The notes beneath the pieces were generated by a model that was given only the letters and a program-made list of their open reading frames with translations, searched no databases and had not been told where the DNA came from. From a candidate division WWE3 bacterium UBA1397 (GTDB lineage Bacteria; Patescibacteriota; WWE3; UBA101185; UBA10185): a stretch of DNA of 13,742 nt. The stretch is from contig DBQJ01000012.1 in the NCBI GenBank assembly GCA_002305205.1, positions 25,371 through 39,112 of the forward strand, read 5' to 3'. Made by a program: the position numbers and the translations under genes. The stretch's first letter is position 1. Each line of letters starts with the position of its first letter. This document shows positions 7,044 through 13,113 of this stretch, in pieces.

Positions 7044-8467
7044 TATTGAAGACGGGGAAATAATGCCTCCCGGAAAGTAATTCTTTCCTGGTTAAATTGT
7101 ATAGAAATTTTTTCCGCAGTATCGGGCATAAAAGATCTAAGCATTCTTGAGATTTTTCTTACGCCTTCTATCTCATAGGATAGAACACTATGCAGAAGAT
7201 CGGTATCTTTTATCTTCCATGGTTCATTATCATTTATATGTTTATCTATAACACTTATCTCGCTCCAAATATTGGATAATACTAAATCGGTCCTAAAATC
7301 ATTCATGGGTTTATCCCATTCTAGATTATAGATGTTGTTGTCATTGGATAGAGGAAATAACATATTAGATTTTTCTGCTATCTTTGCAATACGGGATACT
7401 AAATTACCCAGACCGTTGGCTAATTCAGAATTATATACATCCTTAATACTATCTAAAGATATATCAACGTCCTCAGTTATAGGTCCGTATTTTAAAAAGT
7501 AGTATCTCACCGGATCTACTCCAAACTGTTTTACCAAATCTTCGGGTCTTATTATATTTCCTCTTGATTTACTTATCTTATCCCCATTAAGTGTAATAAA
7601 ACCATGAACATATACGATATCAGGGGAGCGTATTCCTGCACTTTCAAGCATTGCAGGCCACAGAAGAGAATGCCATCTGGCTATGTCTTTTCCTACAAAA
7701 TGAATTATTCTTGTATATTCATCCCAACAATTATTTTGTATCCCAAAAGTATAGTAATTAATCAATGCATCAAACCAAACATATAATACCTGCTCAGGAT
7801 CTATAGGGGATGGGATGCCCCATGATAATTTATAACTTGGTCTGGTTACAGGAATATCTTTGATACCGTTATCTATAAAAGAGATCATTTCATTCTTCCT
7901 GCCCTCCGGAAGAATAAATTTATCCCGGTTAAGCATTTTCTTTAAGAATACTGAATATTTTGACCAATTAAAAAAATAGTTCTCCTCTGTAATTTTTTGT
8001 ATTTCCCTAGTCGGGTGGTTGGGACATTTTCCATCTTCAGTTAATTCTGTAAGTGTTTTGTATGATTCGCATCCTTCACAGTATAATCCCTCGTATTCTC
8101 CCTTATAGATATCTCCTTTGTCATATGATCTTTGAAATACATCCCGGGCAATTCTAATATGATCTTCATCCGTTGTACGAATAAATCTGTCATAGGAAAT
8201 ATTTAATAGATCTATCTGCTCTCTATCTCTTTTTGATATATCATCTACATGCTGCTTAGGGGACAAATTCCTTGCTGCAGCGGCTTTCTCATTGGTAGTA
8301 CCATGCTCATCAGTACCGGTTAAAAAATGTACATTACTCATTCCATAAACATCTCTGTAATATCTTGCAGTACAATCTGCGAGTATTTTCTCATAAGCTT
8401 GTCCTACGTGTATTACATCGTTTGTATAATCTATTGCAGTAGTAATTAGTATCTTCTTTTTTTCCAT
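7043..8467 (-). CDS. metG: Methionyl-tRNA synthetase
   Basis: A 474-residue class I aminoacyl-tRNA synthetase that charges tRNA-Met for initiation and elongation. ATP-site motif KISKS is at 297-301 (DKISKSRGN). The connective peptide holds one zinc knuckle, Cys130-x2-Cys133...Cys148-P-N-His151, as in the short single-zinc MetRS class. GTDEHG (51-56), YVWFDALINYY and HFVGKDIARWH are other family blocks. The first signature, normally H-[LIV]-G-H, reads HVGQ (20-23), with Gln replacing the second His, and T-T-P-I-x-Y reads TTAIDY. The protein ends after the anticodon-binding helical domain, without the C-terminal Trbp111-type dimerisation domain. It starts 17 bases after the stop of the upstream membrane-protein gene. 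A TGATAAAAT extended -10 at 8486-8478, overlapping that stop codon, might give an extra near-leaderless transcript. Confidence 0.96.
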   Translation of the reverse strand: MEKKKILITTAIDYTNDVIHVGQAYEKILADCTARYYRDVYGMSNVHFLTGTDEHGTTNEKAAAARNLSPKQHVDDISKRDREQIDLLNISYDRFIRTTDEDHIRIARDVFQRSYDKGDIYKGEYEGLYCEGCESYKTLTELTEDGKCPNHPTREIQKITEENYFFNWSKYSVFLKKMLNRDKFILPEGRKNEMISFIDNGIKDIPVTRPSYKLSWGIPSPIDPEQVLYVWFDALINYYTFGIQNNCWDEYTRIIHFVGKDIARWHSLLWPAMLESAGIRSPDIVYVHGFITLNGDKISKSRGNIIRPEDLVKQFGVDPVRYYFLKYGPITEDVDISLDSIKDVYNSELANGLGNLVSRIAKIAEKSNMLFPLSNDNNIYNLEWDKPMNDFRTDLVLSNIWSEISVIDKHINDNEPWKIKDTDLLHSVLSYEIEGVRKISRMLRSFMPDTAEKISIQFNQERITFREALFPRLQ

Positions 8468-8477
8468 ATATGGCGGT

Positions 8478-8486
8478 ATTTTATCA
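8478..8486 (-). promoter_or_regulatory. Candidate extended -10 for metG
   Basis: On the - strand TGATAAAAT (TG-n-TAAAAT) lies 10 bases before the metG ATG and includes the TGA stop of the upstream membrane-protein gene. No convincing -35 was found. It would start an mRNA only a few bases before the start codon. Weak call. Confidence 0.28.
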
Positions 8487-8837
8487 CCTTTTATTCCTTA
8501 GTTGATAGTAAATTCCTAAGTAAAGAAGCATAAAAAGACCTATATTCAACAGGGACATTATTTTAAATGCCCTTAACAAAGCTAATCCGGATATACCAAA
8601 GGAAATGTAAAAACCATATTTCATTGCATTCTTTAATTGATATTGGTAATTAGTAAAACCGGGGTTTTTCTTTCTAAGAAACTTGTATACGAAAAGGGAT
8701 ATAGTGAATCCTAAAGCAAGGAATAATGTAAATATAAATAAAAATATGGATGAATAATTCCCCGGCCATACTTGAAACACTACATATAGAAAGGTGCTCC
8801 AGGAAAAGATAATCAGTAAATATAGAATCTTTAGCAT
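8484..8837 (-). CDS. Small four-pass membrane protein, function unknown
   Basis: A 117-residue integral membrane protein that I do not recognise. Hydrophobic segments lie at about 3-24, 29-52, 73-91 and 93-111, separated by a basic loop (YKFLRKKN, 51-58) and ending QLRNKR. Positive charges in the 2-3 loop and at the C-terminus would place both in the cytoplasm. No catalytic or ligand-binding motif is visible. It is the first gene of the - strand operon with metG, the exonuclease and nth. It starts 35 bases from the divergent rmuC. The promoter next to it predicts a leaderless message beginning at its ATG. Confidence 0.72.
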   Translation of the reverse strand: MLKILYLLIIFSWSTFLYVVFQVWPGNYSSIFLFIFTLFLALGFTISLFVYKFLRKKNPGFTNYQYQLKNAMKYGFYISFGISGLALLRAFKIMSLLNIGLFMLLYLGIYYQLRNKR

Positions 8838-8843
8838 GAATTG

Positions 8844-8852
8844 ATTTTAACA
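8844..8852 (-). promoter_or_regulatory. Extended -10 promoter of the - strand membrane protein-metG operon
   Basis: On the - strand TGTTAAAAT matches the extended -10 form TG-n-TATAAT in all but one hexamer base. Six bases separate it from the ATG at 8837, placing the transcript start at the start codon (leaderless). No good -35 is needed for extended -10 promoters and none is evident. It interleaves with the rmuC promoter within the 35-base divergent gap. Confidence 0.45.
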
Positions 8853-8854
8853 TC

Positions 8855-8863
8855 TGTTAGAAT
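8855..8863 (+). promoter_or_regulatory. Extended -10 promoter of rmuC
   Basis: TGTTAGAAT (TG-n-TAGAAT, five of six hexamer bases) ends nine bases before the rmuC ATG at 8873, predicting a leader of about 0-3 bases. An alternative reading is TTGATT (8841-8846), 16 bases, then TATAAA (8863-8868). Either way there is no room for a ribosome binding site. Confidence 0.45.
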
Positions 8864-8872
8864 ATAAACATT

Positions 8873-9934
8873 ATGGATTACACATTACTGATAATAATAG
8901 CGTTGTTCTTTATAGGATCTTTACTGGCCATGGGATATCTTCTGAATTCACGAATAAAAAGTTTCAGAGATGAACTAAAGAAAGGAGAGGATGATGTTCT
9001 TACACAATGGCTTAGAGACATGAAAGGTTCAGTAGATAAAAACTCGGAGATTCTGGAAAGACAGCTAAAAGATCAAAGAGATACTCTGGATCAGCAAATG
9101 AAAGCTCAAAGAGAAGCTATCAGCCAGCAAACAAAAGTAATATGGGAAAGAATGGAAAATTCAGCAGAAGTGATTAGATCGGTACAAAAACAGCTGGGAG
9201 GATTGCAGGAGTTTGGGAATGATATGAAAGATCTAAGTAATATTCTAAAGTCTCCAAAACTAAGAGGGGGTCTGGGAGAACAATTCCTATATGAGATTCT
9301 TGAAAATTTTCTTCCTAAAGAATTATTTAAAACTCAATATAAATTTAAAGATGGGAATATTTGCGATGCTGTTGTTTTCACAGAGAAAGGAATTATTCCT
9401 ATAGATTCTAAATTTCCTATGGAAAATTTCAAAGCTATGTTAACAGCTCAAAATCAAGATGAAAGAGATAAATTCAAGAAAACATTTATAACTGATGTAA
9501 AAAAGAGAGTAGATGAAATATCATCTAAATATATCCTTCCTGCAGAAGGAACCACCGATCAAGCTGTGATGTACATACCATCAGAGAATGTATATTACGA
9601 ACTAATAGTAAATACACCGGAGATAGAAGAATATTCAAGATCCAAAAATATAATAATGGCGTCTCCCAATACTTTATCTTATTTCCTAAAGGTATTACTA
9701 GTTGCATTCAGACAACATGAATTAGAGAAAAATGTAGGAGAAATATTAAAACAAATTGACGGGGTAATTATTGAAGCTCAAAAATTTAATGAAGACCTGG
9801 GAGTTTTAGAAAGACATATATCTAATTCGTACAAGAGTATGGATACGTTGAAAAGTAGATTTGGTAAATTATCTACTAAATTAGAAAACCTTCAGGAATT
9901 AGAATCTCCGGAACAAAAACCCTTACTGGAATAA
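8873..9934 (+). CDS. rmuC: RmuC-family DNA recombination/repair protein
   Basis: A 353-residue member of the RmuC family, linked in E. coli to limiting recombination at inverted repeats and thought to be a nuclease. Order of parts: a membrane segment at 4-24; a long Gln/Lys/Glu-rich coiled coil at about 30-125 (repeated DQR, QQ, QR patterns); and the RmuC domain from about 126 to 325. The domain shows SPKLRGGLGEQFL (127-139), a D-G-x-x-C-D turn (160-165) and IPIDSKFPMENF (175-186). Glu136, Asp165, Asp178 and Lys180 fit a PD-(D/E)xK-like active site, as proposed for this family. A final helical region (about 290-345) closes the protein. It is divergent from the membrane protein-metG operon and followed after 6 bases by a hairpin terminator, so it is likely monocistronic. 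The N-terminal anchor makes it membrane-attached. Confidence 0.93.
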   Translation: MDYTLLIIIALFFIGSLLAMGYLLNSRIKSFRDELKKGEDDVLTQWLRDMKGSVDKNSEILERQLKDQRDTLDQQMKAQREAISQQTKVIWERMENSAEVIRSVQKQLGGLQEFGNDMKDLSNILKSPKLRGGLGEQFLYEILENFLPKELFKTQYKFKDGNICDAVVFTEKGIIPIDSKFPMENFKAMLTAQNQDERDKFKKTFITDVKKRVDEISSKYILPAEGTTDQAVMYIPSENVYYELIVNTPEIEEYSRSKNIIMASPNTLSYFLKVLLVAFRQHELEKNVGEILKQIDGVIIEAQKFNEDLGVLERHISNSYKSMDTLKSRFGKLSTKLENLQELESPEQKPLLE

Positions 9935-9940
9935 AAATAT

Positions 9941-9976
9941 CCCCCATGTACATATTCATATTTATATACATGGGGG
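9941..9976. terminator. Bidirectional hairpin terminator between rmuC and the 34-residue gene
   Basis: A perfect 10-base stem: CCCCCATGTA at 9941-9950 pairs with TACATGGGGG at 9967-9976, with a 16-base AT-rich loop. On the + strand a short TTT follows (rmuC end); on the - strand ATATTTTTAT follows, a better U-tract, ending the transcript of the small gene at 9983-10087. It fits the convergent gene pair on both sides. Confidence 0.75.
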
Positions 9977-9982
9977 TTTGCA

Positions 9983-10087
9983 TCATTTATCGTCATCGTC
10001 AAGCCCGAGGGCCTTGACGATGCCCCACACTCCGACTAAAAGAAAGCCTGCTATGACTAGCAGGACTACAACCGTCTGGGCATCCAT
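9983..10087 (-). CDS. 34-residue single-pass membrane peptide with DDDDK C-terminus (unannotated small gene)
   Basis: A short reading frame with strong support as a real gene. It begins ATG at 10087, 4 bases after a full Shine-Dalgarno sequence (AAAGGAGG at 10099-10092), and ends TGA at 9983. The peptide begins MDAQ, has one hydrophobic stretch (residues 5-24, Val/Leu/Ile-rich, with Trp21) and ends KALGLDDDDK. It is about 52% GC (55 of 105 bases), far above the AT-rich neighbours, and uses codons such as GCC, GTC, CTG, CTC and GGC that they use little. A hairpin lies in its last third and a terminator follows. No homologue is recognised. The acidic tail next to a lone membrane helix suggests a membrane microprotein that binds a partner. 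Alternatively the GC-rich, structured stretch is partly a small RNA; the good ribosome site and clean membrane profile favour coding. Confidence 0.68.
   Translation of the reverse strand: MDAQTVVVLLVIAGFLLVGVWGIVKALGLDDDDK
9994..10022 (-). repeat. Inverted repeat (hairpin) inside the 34-residue gene
   Basis: CATCGTCAAG at 9994-10003 pairs perfectly with CTTGACGATG at 10013-10022; two more C-G pairs form inside after one mismatch, leaving a three-base loop. It covers codons 22-32. In the mRNA this is a very stable stem just before the stop codon and upstream of the terminator hairpin. No U-tract follows it directly, so it is not itself a terminator; it may protect the 3' end or slow ribosomes. 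Confidence 0.7.
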
Positions 10088-10091
10088 ATCT

Positions 10092-10099
10092 CCTCCTTT
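10092..10099 (-). promoter_or_regulatory. Strong Shine-Dalgarno site of the 34-residue gene
   Basis: AAAGGAGG on the - strand, 4 bases before the ATG at 10087. It decides the start (the overlapping ATG at 10083 is in a frame that stops after five codons). No comparable site was found in front of any other gene here. Confidence 0.7.
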
Positions 10100-10108
10100 C
10101 CTTTTGTT

Positions 10109-10114
10109 TTTATA
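10109..10114 (-). promoter_or_regulatory. Candidate -10 for the 34-residue gene
   Basis: TATAAA on the - strand, about 10 bases upstream of the Shine-Dalgarno site, with a poor -35 (TTAATT at 10136-10131, 16 bases away). It would give a leader of roughly 15 bases that includes the ribosome site. Weak because the region is AT-rich. Confidence 0.3.
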
Positions 10115-10152
10115 AGATACATTAACAAATAATTAAGGAATATACAACCCAT

Positions 10153-10166
10153 AGTTTATATAAACT
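10153..10166. promoter_or_regulatory. 14-base perfect palindrome at the helicase promoter (possible operator)
   Basis: AGTTTATATAAACT is identical on both strands. It covers the place where a -35 element would sit for the TATAAT at 10184-10189 (the -35 window is about 10161-10166). A dimeric repressor bound here would block the helicase-nuclease promoter, and the site also lies upstream of the divergent 34-residue gene. No binding protein is known; low base complexity raises the chance of coincidence. Confidence 0.4.
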
Positions 10167-10183
10167 GGAAACCGCTAACACTG

Positions 10184-10189
10184 TATAAT
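10184..10189 (+). promoter_or_regulatory. Consensus -10 (TATAAT) of the helicase-nuclease gene
   Basis: A perfect TATAAT preceded directly by CTG. Six bases separate it from the GTG start at 10196, so the predicted transcript begins at the start codon (leaderless). This also supports the GTG start, as no in-frame ATG follows until residue 29, inside the conserved helicase fold. Confidence 0.55.
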
Positions 10190-10195
10190 GAAAAG

Positions 10196-13078
10196 GTGCC
10201 TAGAATTAAAAAGATAAAAAATAAGAATAACGAGCTTAATACTAGTCAGCTTGAAGCAGTAGAACATGAATCAGAACAAATGTTAGTTATAGCAGGAGCA
10301 GGGACAGGTAAAACAAGAGTAATAACAGAGAGAATAAAACATTTAATACAAAATGAAAAAGTAGATCCGGATCAAATATTAGCCCTAACATTTACTGATA
10401 AGGCATCTCAGGAGATGGTAGATAGAATTGGAGACATAATGCCTCTCGGTTATAAAGAACCATGGGTACATACATTTCATTCATTTGCAGATAGGATATT
10501 AAGAGAAGAAGGTTTGGAGATAGGAATAGATCCTTCATATAAAATAATCTCAGATCCTGAACAATGGCTTCTTTTAAGAAAAAATATATTTAAAATAGAT
10601 CTGGAATATTTCAGGCCTTTAGGAAATCCCAACAAATTTATATCGGCTGTACTAAAATTCATATCCCGTCTTCAGGATGAAAATATATCCCCTGAAGAAT
10701 TCTCTAAGTTTACCCAGGAAAATAATAAATCTACGGACACCGAAGAGAATAAGAGGAATAATGAACTATCTCTTTTATATAATAAGTACAATGAATTGAA
10801 GCTAAGCGATTCTAAATTTGATTTCGGAGATTTAATAATCTGGACTTTAAGATTATTCTCAAAAAGACCTTTAATATTGGAGAAATACAGAAAACAATTC
10901 AAACATATTCTTGTTGATGAATTTCAAGATACAAACATTGCTCAGTATGAATTAATAAAATTACTATGCCCGGGAAAAATGAAAGAAAGAACTCTAACAG
11001 TAGTTGGGGATGACTCCCAGTCTATATATAAATTTAGAGGAGCTGCTGTTTCAAACATAATTCAATTCATGAACGATTATCCCAAAGCAAAGATGATTAC
11101 ACTAATTCAGAATTATAGATCAACACAAAAAATATTGGATCCGGCATATAAAGTTATTCAGAATAATAATCCGGATACATTGGAATCCGCTTTAGGTATT
11201 TCCAAAGCACTAGTTGCAGAAATGAAAGGGAAAGGTATCGATCCCCTGGTAATACATTCTGATACATGGGAAGAAGAAGTAAACAGTGTGATAGAAAAAA
11301 TAAAAGAAATACTGGATACCAAACCCGAATATTCATACAAGGATATAGCAATTTTAGCCAGGGCTAATAATCACCTTGAACCCTTTATGATGGCTTTAAG
11401 AAAAGAAAATCTCCCCTATCAGCTGGTAGGAAACAGGGGACTATATGATAGAGAGGAAATAAGAGATCTTCTATCATTGGTAAAAACCATACTTAATCCC
11501 AAAGACAGTGTTTCCCTTTACAGATGTATGAATATAAAATCTTTTAATATTCCCTACAGATTAATAGTATCTATGTTATCTGAAGCACGTTTTAACAAAA
11601 TACCCTTGTGGGAAGTACTACAAAGTAATGAAGATAAAAATATGAAATTGTTTTTGAAGAAAATATCAGACTTTCAAAAATCAGGTTCAAAAGACAGCCC
11701 GTCAAGATTTATATACGACCTAATAGCCAATACAAATTACCTTCACCAATATCTGGAAAATGAGACAATAGAAAATCAGCTATGTATTAAAAATATAGAT
11801 ATATTTTTAAAAAGAGCTCAAAAGTTTGAGGTCGAATTTTATAACGATGAAAAAAGAATGCCATCCGTATTAGATTTTATTGATTATCTTGATTTAATGA
11901 TAGAAGCTGGAGACAACCCCGCCCAGGCTGAATTAGAAGATATTGATACTATAAATTTGATGACTGTACATGCATCCAAAGGCTTGGAATTCCCCGTAGT
12001 GTTCATCGTAAATATGGTGTCCGATCGTTTTCCTACAAGAAACAGAGGAGATTTGATAGAAATACCTGATAGTATAATTAAGGAAGTACTGCCTTCCGGA
12101 GATGAGCACATACAAGAAGAAAGAAGGTTGTTCTATGTGGGTATGACGAGAGCCAAAAAATATCTTTATATCACCTATGCAGATAACTACGGAGGGAAAA
12201 GACAGAAAACCCCCAGTGGTTTTATCAATGAAACGGGATTAAAAATATTCAATTTCAAATCGGAAAAAGAAAATAGTGTTGAAGTAGAACAAACAGCTCT
12301 TTTTGGACTTCAAACAGGTTTTAGAAATTATCAAGGTGAGGAAGCAGTAGATTCTTTACCAAAAACATTAAGTTACTCTCAGATTGAAAAATTTAGAGTG
12401 TGCCCTCTCCAATATAAATATGCATATATATTAAAAATACCGGGACCCCCTAATCATGCATTAAGCTTTGGAGATACTATACACAAATGTCTAAGAGATT
12501 TTCATCACAGAAAAATGTTTGGGGAAGATTTAACTCTGGAGAATTTATTAAAAATATATGACGATAACTGGCAACCTATTGGATATCAAAGTGAAGAACA
12601 TAGAAATAAAAGATACGAAAGCGGTAAAAAATTACTGGAAAATTACTATAATAAGCATCACAAAGACAATATAAAACACGTAGGATTAGAAAAAACATTC
12701 TATCTTAATCTTGCCGGTTATAAATTTACAGGAAAAATTGACAGGTTAGATCAACTTGAAGATGGTGTAGAAATTATTGATTATAAAACAGGGGGAATAA
12801 AGGATCAGAAGGAAGTAGATAACGACAATCAGGTAACCATATACGCTATTGCTGCAAAGGAATCGCTGGGATTAAATCCAAAGATTCTTTCTTTATATTA
12901 CGTTGAACATGGGGAGAAATTATCTACAGTCAGAAATGAATCTCAGCTCGAAAAACTAACCGAAGAAGTAGAAGAAATTGTTAATGAAATGAAAGAAGGT
13001 AATTTTGAGGCAACTCCGGGAATGCATTGTGCATTCTGTGATTATAGGAGTATATGCCCCCACACATTTAAATCCTAG
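10196..13078 (+). CDS. UvrD/PcrA-like superfamily 1 helicase fused to an AddB/RecB-type Fe-S nuclease
   Basis: A 960-residue DNA-repair motor, expected to unwind and degrade DNA ends. The helicase motifs are complete: Walker A AGAGTGKT (33-40, Lys39), TFTDKA (65-70), FHSFADRIL (94-102), Walker B VDEFQDT (240-246), GDDSQSIYKFRGA (271-283), NYRST (306-310), TVHASKGLEFPVV (590-602) and VGMTRAKKYLY (648-658). A linker with QTALF (699-703) leads to a PD-(D/E)xK nuclease. This has His763 (FGDTIH), Asp849 (GKIDRLD), Asp862 and Lys864 (EIIDYKTG), and Gln879-x3-Tyr883. Four cysteines frame the nuclease: Cys736 and Cys945-x2-Cys948-x5-Cys954, the AddB-style Fe-S arrangement. It resembles a single-chain AddAB/RecB rather than plain UvrD. 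GTG start, leaderless promoter just upstream; the convergent FemAB-like gene follows after 24 bases. Confidence 0.95.
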   Translation: MPRIKKIKNKNNELNTSQLEAVEHESEQMLVIAGAGTGKTRVITERIKHLIQNEKVDPDQILALTFTDKASQEMVDRIGDIMPLGYKEPWVHTFHSFADRILREEGLEIGIDPSYKIISDPEQWLLLRKNIFKIDLEYFRPLGNPNKFISAVLKFISRLQDENISPEEFSKFTQENNKSTDTEENKRNNELSLLYNKYNELKLSDSKFDFGDLIIWTLRLFSKRPLILEKYRKQFKHILVDEFQDTNIAQYELIKLLCPGKMKERTLTVVGDDSQSIYKFRGAAVSNIIQFMNDYPKAKMITLIQNYRSTQKILDPAYKVIQNNNPDTLESALGISKALVAEMKGKGIDPLVIHSDTWEEEVNSVIEKIKEILDTKPEYSYKDIAILARANNHLEPFMMALRKENLPYQLVGNRGLYDREEIRDLLSLVKTILNPKDSVSLYRCMNIKSFNIPYRLIVSMLSEARFNKIPLWEVLQSNEDKNMKLFLKKISDFQKSGSKDSPSRFIYDLIANTNYLHQYLENETIENQLCIKNIDIFLKRAQKFEVEFYNDEKRMPSVLDFIDYLDLMIEAGDNPAQAELEDIDTINLMTVHASKGLEFPVVFIVNMVSDRFPTRNRGDLIEIPDSIIKEVLPSGDEHIQEERRLFYVGMTRAKKYLYITYADNYGGKRQKTPSGFINETGLKIFNFKSEKENSVEVEQTALFGLQTGFRNYQGEEAVDSLPKTLSYSQIEKFRVCPLQYKYAYILKIPGPPNHALSFGDTIHKCLRDFHHRKMFGEDLTLENLLKIYDDNWQPIGYQSEEHRNKRYESGKKLLENYYNKHHKDNIKHVGLEKTFYLNLAGYKFTGKIDRLDQLEDGVEIIDYKTGGIKDQKEVDNDNQVTIYAIAAKESLGLNPKILSLYYVEHGEKLSTVRNESQLEKLTEEVEEIVNEMKEGNFEATPGMHCAFCDYRSICPHTFKS

Positions 13079-13082
13079 TTAA

Positions 13083-13113
13083 TTCCCAAATCTATCTTTT
13101 ATCTATATGGGAA
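13083..13113. terminator. Weak hairpin at the helicase/FemAB convergent junction
   Basis: TTCCCA (13083-13088) pairs with TGGGAA (13108-13113) with a few further interrupted pairs inside. It lies 5 bases after the helicase stop and includes the last codons of the - strand gene. No clean U-tract follows on either strand, so termination is only suggested by its position between convergent genes. Confidence 0.28.
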
